From Suillus spraguei (Eukaryota; Basidiomycota; Agaricomycetes; Boletales; Suillaceae): 64,000 nt of DNA. The notes under the pieces are model-generated. The model did no database searches. It saw only the letters and a list, made by a program, of their open reading frames with translations, and had not been told where the DNA came from. Shown in pieces: positions 45,142 to 55,949 of this stretch. Where the stretch lies: assembly GCA_016800925.1 (NCBI GenBank), contig JABCPU010000003.1, forward strand, positions 620,001 to 684,000, read 5' to 3'. Each line of letters opens with the position of its first letter. Positions within the stretch are counted from its first letter, which is position 1. A program made the position numbers and the translations under genes.

Positions 45142-46655
45142 ATGCAGCCCATTGGTCAAATGTTTACATACCCTCCCCCACTTCCACCCAGCTATGGCAT
45201 ACTGCCACCAAACTCATATGCAACTCCTTTCTTACCTGGTCAGCCCTATGGTACACTGTCGAGGGTGCCATATCAACCTGAACTCTCAGACGGTGAGGAT
45301 GATGATACGATTGAAACTCAGGTCATGTCTCCACCCTTCATGCAGCCTGCATCTACTGTTGCTGCCCACAAAGTTGCTGGTAGCCGCCGTCCCAGTGCAG
45401 TGCCATCCCAAGCCAAAGGGAAGAGGAAGGCAGTCACCACAGCTGAGTTACCAACTAAGAAAAGATTGGGTTGTGGTGGTCATGCTTCGGGCACGCCAAA
45501 TTATAATGATGATGATGTCACTGCCTTGCTTGACGCATGCATGAACTGTCTTCCACTTGGTGCAAATGGTTGGCTTGCTGTTGAGGAAGAGTTTGCTGCA
45601 TGGGCAGATAGCCATGACCATCCCACTCATCCTGCAAGATCTCTTGAACTTAAGTTTAAACAGGTATGTATCCTTATCTACTGCGAACTCCGGTGCTGAT
45701 ATTCTGCTTTGAGCTGGTTTGCACTACAAAGCTGACTGGTGATGCTGAGTGCCCTCCTCACATTGAGCGCGCTCACAAAATTGACTTCTGCATGAATGAG
45801 AAGGCTGGCACTCGGGATCTCAATGATGACAAATTTGCCAATGAAGTCATTAATATTGGGAGTAATGAAGAAGAGCCTCAGCAAGCCAGGACACCAAAGG
45901 TCTCCATCAAGACTGAGATATGGGAGCCCACGCTTGGTTCCCATCATTCTGTTAGCACACCCACTCCTCAACCTCGCTCCTCATGCACATCAGGTCTCAA
46001 TCTTCTAACTTTGATCATGGCTTCGCTTGATCCTCGACTTCAAGCCGCTCGAGATGATGAGTGCGCTGCTTGGACTTTGCAGACCACTCAACTTGTATCT
46101 ACATCAAACCAGTTGCAAGATGTGCACATGACTATTAATTCACTTTGTGATCAGCTCTTGCAGTCTGAACGTGAGCGTGCTAATGCTGAGCATCGTGCAG
46201 ACTGTCTAGAGATGCAATTGGAAATGGCTCAACTTGTGTGGAAAGGTCCAGATCACCAACTCATGTCACAAACTCCACAAACTCCCCAACCACGATACGT
46301 ACATTGTGAAATGAAATATACTGACAGAGGAGCATCTACAATCTGGGTCTCACCTGATGATGAAGATGAGGGTTTGAACTTCAATCACGACAACCTCCAT
46401 GATGTAGTCTCTCAGCAGGATTACATTGAAGATCTGAAGACCAGTCATCACACCCTTCGCAGACCCTCCACATCACCTATCCGTCAAACACCATATTTGA
46501 GTGCACAATTCAATGTGTCATTCACTCCAACATCTTTGCATACCAGCATGAACAACTTATCAGTCGTAATCTCACCAACTCAGCACATTCACATTCCACC
46601 TACTTTGAGTCATTCAATGACTCAGAGTGTCTTGCCTGCTCATGCAGAAGACTAG
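45142..46655 (+). CDS. Myb/SANT-like (DUF6818-type) protein, probably transposon-associated
   Basis: Two exons (45142-45663, 45714-46655) give an intact 487-residue protein. The N-terminus is Pro/Tyr-rich. A basic stretch (SQAKGKRKAV ... PTKKRLG) is followed by the domain YNDDDVTALLDACMNCLPLG, NGWLAVEEEFAAWA, RSLELKFKQ spliced to LVCTTKLTGDAECPP and HIERAHKIDF. It is a trihelix/Myb-like fold with a closing acidic-basic helix. The second half contains a predicted coiled coil (SNQLQDVHMTINSLCDQLLQ, ERERANAEHRADCLEMQLEM). PIF/Harbinger elements carry a Myb-like partner of the transposase, and Harbinger relics lie on its left side. A partner role is inferred, not shown. Confidence 0.7.
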
Positions 46656-46657
46656 GT

Positions 46658-46765
46658 TCTCAACAGAACTCAAGCGCTTTCAACAGTGCAACTCAAGCGC
46701 TTTCAACAGCACAACTCAAGCGCTCTCAACAGTGCAAAACTTGAGCACTCTCAACAGCACAAAGT
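46658..46765. repeat. Minisatellite, ~23-bp unit, about 4.5 copies
   Basis: Units of the type ACTCAAGCGCTTTCAACAG plus TGCA follow each other directly after the stop codon of the Myb/SANT-like gene, with single-base variation (CTTTC/CTCTC, TGCAA/CACAA). Confidence 0.7.
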
Positions 46766-47964
46766 TCTCTTTTCTACTATTTCTTTTCTACTATGTGCTA
46801 TGCTATGTTTACTTGGGAGTTAGAAGATGTTGGGGGGTACTTAAGTATGTATATAGAATGAACTGCATGCATAAATGGGAAACCTGCTTGTGATCTGGTT
46901 GATCTCTCACAATTGGAACATGCCCTGGGCTACAATACTCCAGGATTTGTTGGAGTCAGTATCATCACAGATGACCTTTGACATGAGCATGAAAGCCGAT
47001 ACAAAAAGACAGTGACCCAAAGATCCCCGAGTAGTGGGAAAGCGCTCCTTGAGTCACTGGAGAAGAATGAGGGCAGCAAAGGTTACTGAAGTATGGAGTT
47101 TGGTGTGGTGAAGGGCATAAGCGATGAAATGGGGAAGATGATGAAGGGGGATACTCTGGACAGGTGAAAAGATGGGTAATGAACCATGCGCATAAATGGG
47201 AAACCTGCTCACCATGTTTGCACAACAGGAATATAATCTGCAGTTGAATGGGAGGCAGTTTGGTGCGGTGAAGGGCATAAGCGATGAAATGGGGAAGCTT
47301 TGATTGGGAGTTAGATGACGAAGGGGGATACTCTGGACAGGTAAAAAGATGGGTAATGAACCGCTGTAATGAACATATTGGCACTGGCCTTAAAACCCTA
47401 TCTTTTGGTGCATGTCTCATGTCTATAGGAATCTCCACCAGTCCAAAGGCCATCTTACTCCTTTAGCTTTGCCGGCAGCATTCCACACTTACTGCACACC
47501 GTACCAACTGCTGCACCACGTTCCACGTACCGATGTCCTTCCATGTCCTTGCTGTGTCCGCATAGCTCCATTTGGTGCATAGCTTGTTGTATGTTTGTTA
47601 TCACTGATTCCACGGCAAACCTTATTACATGTTGCCTCGTGCTGCAGCCGCCTTGCGCTACATTTACATACGGCGGTTACTGTACTTGAGCACTACTGAT
47701 CTTGCCTAGAGCATTCTGAGTACATACAATTTAGGATATAAGCACCGTGTACCCTGCACGATACAGTACCTGATTTGTACCCCATTGAATGTACTATAGG
47801 TCAAGATTAGTGTCAAGCTCTGGATCTACCCAGTAGTAGACTTAGTCTTTAAAGTTCTTTACCGCTTGTTAATCAATTTTGCTCATTCACCGTTACTGCT
47901 GGCACACTGCTTGTTACAACCATGCAAAAATGGGCTACTAAGAAGTCCTGGTCTTACATGGTGT
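46766..47964. repeat. Cluster of short dispersed repeats
   Basis: Two direct copies of a ~100 bp word lie at about 47099-47200 and 47261-47368 (TTTGGTGTGGTGAAGGGCAT ... ACTCTGGACAGGT). From 47368 the sequence matches 60571-60890 (AACATATTGGCACTGGCCTT, then ACTGATTCCACGGCAA), and from 47670 the LTR-like family Y. No intact gene. Confidence 0.55.
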
Positions 47965-48779
47965 TGTACTGGAGGGTTGGAAAGTCAAAGGAGCTTGGCC
48001 TCAGCTCATGCGCTGTGCCCCTTACCCAAGTATGTGCCCTTAATTTCGGATGAAGTCCAAGGGAGAGTTCTGGTGAAGTTCATATGGAAAGTCTGGATGA
48101 ACTCTAAGGCAGGATAGCTCAATAGAGCTCCGATGGACTTCTGGATGAGTGCGGGAATGCGCCAGAACTATTTTTGGATGATAAGGGATAAAGATAAGAC
48201 TACTGGAACAAGTCCAAAGTAGAATGGATGGAGGATGGACTGCCAGACAAAGTCCAGGGCAGGATAGGAGCAGAGCTCCAGAGGGAAAGATGACCCACAG
48301 ATGTCAGAGGATAGGATAGGATAAATCTGGAGGTTCAGAGGTCCAGAGGTCCGGAGATTGGAAGAGCAGAAGAGCAGAGGAGCGGAGGAGCAGATGATTG
48401 GACGATCAGATGAGTGTAGCTCTGTGGATCTTTAAGGGAAGTGTTAACTACTAGAGAGGAGTAGGTCTGGATATAGTGTAGAAATAGTATGGACTACTCT
48501 GGACAAGGTCTGGAGTAGAAACAGACAGGATAAGACTACCAAAGGTAGAGTCAGAGGTGAAACGGATGAGAGACAGGAAACGGACGAAGTCTGAAAAGGA
48601 TATAGGACATAGGATCAAAGCTACGGCCTAGGAATGATCCCATAGGTCTGAGTCAGAAGCTTACAAGGGTTGGAGCCCAAGGGCAAGAACGGAAATGGAG
48701 TTATATAGACATGGCAACAAGATATAGAGTAGTCAGAGGAATATACAGGAGTAGGAACAATGATCAGACTGAGGTCTGC
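47965..48779 (+). repeat. Strongly diverged LTR-like sequence
   Basis: GGCCTCAGCTCATGCGCTGT and GCCCCTTACCCAAGTATG match the conserved LTR block GGCCTCAGTTCGTACACTGT / GCCCCTTTCTCGAGTAATG. The purine-rich remainder (48240-48770) parallels the LTR centre. It is interrupted on the right by the complete chromovirus, which begins at 48780. Confidence 0.45.
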
Positions 48780-49548
48780 TGTTAAGACTGTACTCAAGGG
48801 TAGAGAGATCCGAAGGGCTTTGGCCTCAGTTCGTACACTGTGCCCCTTTCTCGAGTAATGCCCTTTATTTCAGGGAGGAGTTATTCGTCCGAAGACCCGG
48901 AAGGGGTTGCGTGACGGATCCAGGTGTCCGAAGGTGTCGGATACAATACGTCCGAAGGTAATTCGGAACGTAAGGAGAGGAAAGAGATTAAGGCTAGTTT
49001 CGGAACGAGTTCCTAACTAGAAACTAACGGAGATGGACTATCCAAAGATAGAGTCGGAGGTATGGACTATAGGAGTCAATCCTAAGTCTCGGAGGGTGAC
49101 TTAAAGCGGAGAGTGGCTTAAGTCCGGAGGAGGCAGAATGAGTAGAATCTAAGATGATATTCGAACTAAGGTTCTACGGAGATCTACAAGTGGTTTATAT
49201 ACAGTAAGTATCTAAGACGGATAATCAGCAAGTCCGGGACCGAGGGCTATGTACGAAGTGTAACGGAAGTCTATTAGTTATTGCACAGCGGATCAGTAAG
49301 CATGAATCGGAAATGAACACAGGAAACGGATCAGTAACACAGGACGGAAATATAAACAGCCGGAGTACCGGTAGTAGGAGAAATGACGAAAGGAGATAGA
49401 CGCAGATGTTCACCAGGGAGTTAAGGTGCGAGAAGTGAGTACATTCGGATGGGTGGTCCGGACAGGATCTGTGGACCGGACGGATATGGAAACGATCGGA
49501 TCTGGATGGATATGATCGGATCTGAGATTGGAAGTATGGTATATGACA
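48780..49548 (-). repeat. 3' LTR of the chromovirus
   Basis: On the minus strand it starts TGTCATATACC and ends GTCTTAACA, the canonical TG..CA termini. Nearly identical to 55950-56718. Confidence 0.9.
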
Positions 49549-49563
49549 GTATCCCCCCCTTAG
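49549..49563 (-). other. Polypurine tract of the chromovirus
   Basis: On the minus strand, CTAAGGGGGGGATAC directly precedes the 3' LTR. This is the expected position and composition of the plus-strand primer for reverse transcription. Confidence 0.65.
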
Positions 49564-49743
49564 GGCCGAACCCCTGAGGCACAAGAAGCGTCAATCCGGA
49601 TCGGACAAGATTAATGCGAGACGATGGGGAAGTTTGATGGTTGTAGTGCTGAGTCTGTAATCCAACAGATATACGGACATCAGACGTCCGAAATGATTCC
49701 TACCCCCACTTCATATCCTTGTTAACAACACTTGTCTCCTAAC

Positions 49744-50757
49744 ATGTCTGGAAAGAAATCCGATGCCCCTAAGTCTGCTGCCGACCTTGTGGCGGATCTG
49801 GAGCAGCAACTGGCGGCTGCTAAGGCTGCAGCGGAAGCCGAGGCGGAACGGAAACGGAAAGAGGCGGAGGAGCGGAAAAGGCAGGAGGAGTTGAAGCAGA
49901 TTGAGTTGGTGGAGATCCGGAGGAAATGGAGGAAAAGAGGCGGAGGGCACTGATTGAGGCTCGGGTGAGTGCTGTGGACTCTCCCAGATCCGGATATTAA
50001 TGGGTTGGCAAAGGCCAAGGCTGCTCCTGCGTCCGGAGCGAAGGATGGGTACTGCTCTCGTTGCGTCACTAAGGGCCGGATGTGCCAGTGGGGTGATGCT
50101 GAGAAGAATGCCATGGTGAGTCGTCCGAAAAACTTCGGATCCGCTGATTTCGACGTTTCGTAGATTAAGTCCTGTGACGTCTGCCGGAAAGACAAGGCCA
50201 CTTGTCCTGGAAGGCCCGGATTCGTTAAGGGGCCTAAGGGCCGGAAGAGGCAGCGTCCTGCTGGTACTCCGTCTCCGAAGGGCAAAGGCAAGCGCCGTCA
50301 GAGGAGTCCTACTCCGGATGTGGCGGACGCGGATGTCTTCTCTAACCCAGTCACTATCGAAGGTACGGATGAGGATTTTGTGGAGTACGATGATCAGGCT
50401 TGGGTGGCCGCTGCTAATGGCATCATTGCTGAGTTGGCGCGGACCAACGGACTTCTCCAAGATGGTATTGCGGCGGCGGAAGGGAGTCAGATTGCCATGG
50501 AGCGGATGAGCTCCACCATGGAGGCCTTCCTCCAGCAACAGAGGGAATTCCAGGCCCTGCTCATCGAGGAAATCCGGACCGGATTTAGGCTTTCCGTTCC
50601 TGCCAGATCCGACAAGGATGGCGCTGGTGAGGAGATTGGGGAAGAGGTGGCGGATGAGAATGGAGGGGAGATGGCGGATGGAACTGGGGAAGAGATGGCG
50701 GATGGGACTGGGGAGGAGACTGGGGGTGCCGGAGGTGAAATGGAGACTGGTGCTTAG
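49744..50757 (+). CDS. Antisense accessory gene inside the chromovirus, two introns, two Cys motifs
   Basis: It is oriented opposite to gag/pol and tail-to-tail with pol (58 bp gap). Exons 49744-49964, 50014-50115 and 50164-50757 flank introns of 49 and 48 nt with GTGAGT donors. The N-terminal ~70 residues are a charged coiled coil (LEQQLAAAKAAAEAEAERKR). Two Cys motifs follow: YCSRCVTKGRMCQWG and, after the second intron, SCDVCRKDKATCPG, both C-x2-C-x5/6-C. The centre is basic (GPKGRKRQRPAG). The C-terminus has a helical part (EGSQIAMERMSSTMEAF) and ends in GEEMADGTGEE-like repeats. One G must be added at 49922-49923 to keep the frame. Length is then 305 residues. Function unknown. Similar Cys-rich ORFs recur in agaricomycete repeats (see 56863). 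Confidence 0.65.
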
Positions 50758-50815
50758 TCCAGATCCGGATTTCCGCTACTGCCCTCAATGTACTTATATT
50801 TCGTTATGTACTTTT

Positions 50816-53800
50816 TCAAGCAATGGGACCAGGCTTGTCCGGATATGCAGAATGGAAATCCGCTACGAGATCCGATGCATTTCCGAGTTCTGTGGCCAGT
50901 AACCAGGAAGTTTCTTCGTCCGTTCCTTCGTATCCGGACCAACGGACGAGGTATAGAAGTTGGCAGTGGTGCCTACGACGGTCCAGTTTAGAGTCCAGGA
51001 TTTCGGATATCTCGTACTCTGGTTCTCCATCGACTTCGACTGGTGGCGGAGGAGGTTGGATGCGATTGGGAATGGTGTTCGGAACTGCTGGCTCTAACTG
51101 CGAGACATGGAAAACAGGATGTACGGAACGCATAGAATCCGGAAGTCGGATGGCGAAAGAATGAGTACCCGGGCGGGATATAATTTCGAATGGTCCCAAA
51201 TTCTTTTCCGAAAGTTTCTTCGACGGACGAGTGGAACGGAAGTACTTGGCTTTGACGAAGACTTGTTCTCCAATCCGGAAGTCTGGAGCAGGCTGTCTTT
51301 TAGCGTCCGCGGGTCCTTGATAGCGTTTCTGAGCTTCGGACATCTCATCTCGGAGGAACTGGTGAAGTTTGTTAAGATCTAGGGCATATTCCTGGGCACG
51401 GATGGAGGATAGGTCGTGTTCCGGATGGATGGAAATGTTCGGATGATAACCTTTATTGGCGAAGAAAGGTGAAACTCCGGTAGTGGCACTCGGAGCGTTA
51501 TTGTATGCAAACTCTGCGAGGGGCAGTAGCTCGGACCAGTTGTCCTGCTGATAGTTGCAGTAGATCCGGAGGTACTGTTCCAGCGTTTGGTTGGCACGTT
51601 CGGTTTGTCCGTCTCCTTCAGGATGATATCCGGATGTGAAGTGTAGGACCATGTCCAATGCCTTTCCTAGGGAACGGAAGAAGTGGGATACGAACTCTGT
51701 TCCTCGATCCGAGGTTACATGGGATGGGACTCCATGCTTAGAGAAGACATGGAGGAGAAATAGGCGGGCGAGATCAGGGGAAGTAATGGTATCGTGGGTC
51801 GGGATGAATATGGCTTGCTTGGATAGACGATCTATGATGACGAGGATGGCTGTAAAGCCGGATGAGTCCGGAAGTTGTTCAATGAAATCCATAGAGATGG
51901 AATTCCATGGTTTTTCTGGGATGGGAAGTTGCTTGAGTAGACCGTAGGGCTTATGTCTCGGAACTTTGGCTCGGGCGCAGGATGTGCAGGATCTGACATA
52001 CTCTTTGACAAAGGCTCGTACTCCGGGCCAGGTATAGTTGCGTCGGATGAGCTCGAGAGTACGATTCTGTCCGAAATGTCCGGATAGGGGGTGGTCATGG
52101 CAATTCCAGAGGATGCGAAGTCGTAGATCATTGGTATCCGGAACGTAGATGCGGTTGTCACAACAAAGGAGTCCACCATCATCTATTGTCCATCTCGGAT
52201 CCGAAGGAACCGGAAAATGTGTTTGTGCAACGGGGTCATTAGGGAGTGCTATCAGAATGTCTTTCCGGAGGTGTTCGGTGTCCATAAGAACAGCTGCTCT
52301 AAGGACCGGAGTTGCTAGAATGGAAGCTCGTAGGGACGAAGCTAATTGTTCCGAAGCAAATATTGGACGGAGGTTGTGAGGGTTAATCTGAGCGTAGGCC
52401 TTATCCCCCTCTTTAGGGTAGACGTCCCATCGTCTAGTGAGGGAATCTGGCTTGACTCCGAGTCTTCCAGGACGGTAACGGATAACGAGGTTGAACTGAT
52501 GGAGGAACTCGGACCAGCGGGCCTGACGACGGGATAGCAGTTTGGTGGTAGAGAAATACTCAAGGTTCTTGTGGTCCGTGACAACATCTATAGGCTCGGA
52601 CGAGCCTTCTAGGTAATGGCGCCAGGTTCGGAACGCAGCATAGATGGCTAGTAGTTCCTTATCATGGACATCATAGTTGAGTTCTGCACCGGACAGCGTC
52701 TGGGAGTAAAATGCCACCGGACGAAGTTCCGAGTCTGGGCACACAATGGATAGTATTCCAGCGATAGCATAATCCGAGGCATCAGTTTCCACAACTATAG
52801 GAACATTCGGAATCCAATGCGTTAGCACCGGAGCGGACGTGAATGCTTTCTTGAGTGTGTTAAATGATTTCCGGCATTCCTCGGAGAAGTCCCAAGTGAT
52901 GCCCTTGCGAGTGAGTCGAGTAAGGGGAACCACGATATCCGAGTAGTTGAAGATGAAACGACGATAGAAGTTAGCGAATCCGAGGAAAGATTGGATGTCC
53001 TTGACTTTCCGAGGTTCTGGCCAGTCTATGATAGACTGGATCTTTTCGGACGACATTGTCAAGCCATCCGGAGATAGGAGGTAACCAAGATATTCGACGG
53101 AGGATGAGTGAAATTCGCATTTCTTGGGTTTGGCATATAGTCGGTGTTTACAGAGACGTCGCAAAACTTCTCGGACATGTTCCTTATGACTTGCAAGGTC
53201 TTGGGAATAGATAAGGATGTCATCCAGATATACAACAACACATACGTCCAGCATATCGGAAAATACGCTATTGACAAAGCGCTGGAAAGCTGCCGGAGCA
53301 TTCGTGAGGCCTTCCGGCATCACCAACCATTCATAGGAGCCATAGCGCGTACGGAAGGAAGTCTTCCACTCATCTCCTTCTGTTATCCGGACGAGGTGAT
53401 ATGCAGATCGGAGATCAATTTTGGTATAAACTTTAGCGTGGCTCGGGGAGTCTAGTAGGTCGGCAATGAGGGGTAACGGATATCGGTCCTTCTTGGTGAT
53501 GTGGTTAAGGCCGCGGAAATCCACACAAAGGCGGAGGGATCCATCCTTCTTTTTGACAAATAGGACGGGGGCTCCGTGGGGAGAAGATGAGGAACGGAGG
53601 AGTCCGGACGAGATGTTTTCATCAAGGAACTTCCGGAGGGCCTCAAGCTCTACCGGAGAAAGAGAGTATATGGTTCCGAGGGGCGGACTAGCCCCTTCTT
53701 CCAACTCAATCTTGAGATCGTAGGGTCGATGTGGGGGAAGTTGTCCGGCTTTGCCTTTGTCGAAGACATCCGCGAATTCGTGGTAATCGGAAGGGATTCT

Positions 53801-54606
53801 GGAGAGGTCTGGAGGATCGGATGATACGGATGCGGATCGAAGGTTTACTTCGGAGGGACGGAGGTAGATGCTGAACTGAGTAGATCCTTCTAACTTGCAG
53901 GCACGGCAAAAGGCCACTGCGTTTATCAACGATATGTTAGGGACTGGAGTACCAGTGGAGGGTTCGGATTTGGTCAGAGGCGGAGCCTCTGCCACGGATG
54001 GGGTGCTCTGAGGCGACGGAGATATTGGAGGGGAGGAATCTTCCTTGGGTGGAATACCCGAAGGTAACAGAGGTGTCGGGTTGGATTTTCCTGCCATGGA
54101 CGGTGTGTCCGGAGGCAGCGGTGATGCGGATGGGGTTAATGGCTCTCCCTGTTCAGTAGTTCGGAACTCGATGCTGCCCAATACCCAGTCAATCAACGGA
54201 TTGTGTCGGGTGAGCCAGCTATATCCGAGAACGATATAACATGAGGAATCCAAAGGGGTGACGTAGAACGTGTCGGAAGTGATTACACCGGAGGAGAATC
54301 GGACGGATAAGTTTATGGCCTCGACAATATTGTTATTGCATGTACCATCAAATAAACGGAGTGGAAGCGGAGGAATCTGATAGGTAGGAATTTTATGTTC
54401 TCGGACGAAATCAGTGTCTATGAAGCAGTGGGAGGAACCACAGTCTATGAGGGCCGGAAAGTCAGATATATTGGAGAAAGATGGAAGAGAGACATATGGA
54501 CACAGAGAGTTCGGATCAGGAAGAGTTACAGCGTTGAGTCGTAGTTCCATTGCACGGGTTGGGCCAACGCGACCCTCATCCCGTACGGAGTCAGGAGGGT
54601 CGCGGA
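50816..54606 (-). CDS. pol: Chromovirus Pol polyprotein (PR-RT-RH-IN-chromodomain)
   Basis: An uninterrupted frame runs from the gag stop to 50816; the first in-frame ATG at 54550 gives 1,244 residues. The protease has FPALIDCGSSHCFID near residue 35. Reverse transcriptase shows GAPVLFVKKKDGSLRLCVDF and the YLDD box in CVVVYLDDILIYS. RNase H has VETDASDYAIAGIL and ELLAIYAAF plus VVTDHKNLEYF. Integrase has the zinc motif HPLSGHFGQ ... RSCTSCARAK and the DDE core in SMDFIEQLPD, VTSDRGTEF and GQTERANQTLE. The C-terminus is a chromodomain (EYEISEILDSKLDRR ... YLVRWSGYEGTDEETSWL), which in this group directs insertion to heterochromatin. No lesion seen; presumably expressed as Gag-Pol by frameshifting. 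Confidence 0.93.
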
Positions 54607-54616
54607 CTAATTTTTT
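54569..54616 (-). promoter_or_regulatory. Programmed -1 ribosomal frameshift signal at the gag/pol junction
   Basis: On the minus strand gag ends GCA AAA AAT TAG. The heptamer A-AAA-AAT (54616-54610) is a canonical X-XXY-YYZ slippery site in the gag frame. Six bases later a perfect 9-bp stem begins: GCGACCCTC (54603-54595) pairs with GAGGGTCGC (54577-54569) around a 17-nt loop. The pol frame is -1 relative to gag and is open through the site. Heptamer, 6-nt spacer and GC-rich stem match the known architecture of -1 signals. Confidence 0.75.
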
Positions 54617-55899
54617 GCCTCATCCGAGGCTTCCGGTTCCGTTTCCGGAGTGAGCACAGTGGCGCGGCCTTTGGCAGCGCGCGAAGTGGATTTGGTGCAT
54701 TCCCGGGCAGTGTGACCAGGTCTGCCGCAGAACATACAGAGCTTTTTGTCAAAACGTCTCTGACGCTCCTGGGTGGTTAGCTTTCCGTCTGTACCAACAA
54801 CACTAGGGAGATCCGAAACTTTCGGGGTAGAGGATGTTGTGGAGTATGTGGGTTTATTGAATCTGGGCATATCGGATCCGGATGAGTTGGAGTTCGTCCG
54901 GTCGGATGTTGACTGCCTGGGAGGATTGGAAGAGGTGGTTCTACTCTCTCGGGTGACTTCGCCCCTCCGTTCCCAGTAACGGGCGTCGATGGTCTGGGCG
55001 AGAGTCTTGAACTCCGAAAGGGTAGTGGGCTTACCCATGCGACTAATCTCATCTTTGATTCGAGCCGGAAGTCCATTGTAGAATTGGCGTCGTAGGGCTC
55101 CGTCTCCCCATTCACGTACTTGGGAGGCAAGTCGCTGGAATTCTACAACGTACTTGTTGATGTGTTGTCCGTCACGCATGTGGAGTTGTTCTAACTGCAT
55201 CTCTGCATCTCCAGAGGGATCATGTGGTCCGAAATTGGTTTGGAGCTCGAGCATGAACTCGGAGTAGTCATCCATCCAGTCCGGACGGTCGCTATATCCG
55301 TCCGAAAGGAGGTCCAGTTCAAACCACTCGAGAGCCATACCCTTAAGGTAGGATTGGGCGAAATTGACTTTAGCGCGTCCGGAACGGAAAGCGCTAGGTT
55401 TGCTCTGGAAGTTGAGCTCACATTGGACGAAGAATGCCCGGAGCTTGCGAGGTTCGGACCCATCGAAGGTATCTGGCTCACGGACTTTGACTTTGCTATC
55501 ATCCGAGGTGGGGGTGCGACGGCTACTGCGAGTGAGGTGGTTAATGGCTACGGACAGTTGGGCTAGGACCCGGTCCTGAGGGTTTAGGTGGATTTTATCT
55601 TCTTCGTCCTCCAGGTCCTCGTTGTCCGGATCATCAACTTCATCATCTGGTAGGTTACTGCGCAGCTCATCATCAAAGCGAATGGTCGGGCGCGAATTGG
55701 AGTCTGGGTTATCCGGGTTCCGAGTTGGTGTTATCGGATCCGGTCTGACTTGACGGGTGGAGATACTTTGACCTATGTCGCTCATGCTTGCGTGGCGTTG
55801 AGAGAAACTGGTAAATGTTTGGACGATGGGTGTGGGATCTCGTTGGATCGGACCAAGTCCGGCTCCTCGGAGTGTGTTCTGAGCTTTACGGGGAGGCAT
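54607..55899 (-). CDS. gag: Chromovirus Gag protein
   Basis: 430 residues starting MPPRKAQNTLRGAGLGP, 50 bp inside the 5' LTR. An acidic segment (DDEVDDPDNEDLEDEEDK) precedes the retrotransposon Gag capsid domain (VREPDTFDGSEPRKLRAFFV, QCELNFQSKP, QSYLKGMALEWFELDL, MQLEQLHMRDGQHINKYVVE). Near the C-terminus a CCHC zinc knuckle, KLCMFCGRPGHTARECTK, binds RNA in this family. It ends in DEAKN and a stop at 54607-54609, exactly after the slippery heptamer. Confidence 0.92.
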   Translation of the reverse strand: MPPRKAQNTLRGAGLGPIQRDPTPIVQTFTSFSQRHASMSDIGQSISTRQVRPDPITPTRNPDNPDSNSRPTIRFDDELRSNLPDDEVDDPDNEDLEDEEDKIHLNPQDRVLAQLSVAINHLTRSSRRTPTSDDSKVKVREPDTFDGSEPRKLRAFFVQCELNFQSKPSAFRSGRAKVNFAQSYLKGMALEWFELDLLSDGYSDRPDWMDDYSEFMLELQTNFGPHDPSGDAEMQLEQLHMRDGQHINKYVVEFQRLASQVREWGDGALRRQFYNGLPARIKDEISRMGKPTTLSEFKTLAQTIDARYWERRGEVTRESRTTSSNPPRQSTSDRTNSNSSGSDMPRFNKPTYSTTSSTPKVSDLPSVVGTDGKLTTQERQRRFDKKLCMFCGRPGHTARECTKSTSRAAKGRATVLTPETEPEASDEAKN

Positions 55900-55949
55900 G
55901 ATATGGGATGGTTGCTAAGTTACTCGGAAAGGTTTGAGTTCGAATATAC

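Noticed and set aside
49711..50538. Minus-strand open frame of 275 codons opposite the accessory gene
   Set aside because: It is the antisense shadow of the plus-strand gene, whose introns, Cys motifs and coiled coil make sense; the minus frame is Arg/Ser/Pro-rich without motifs.
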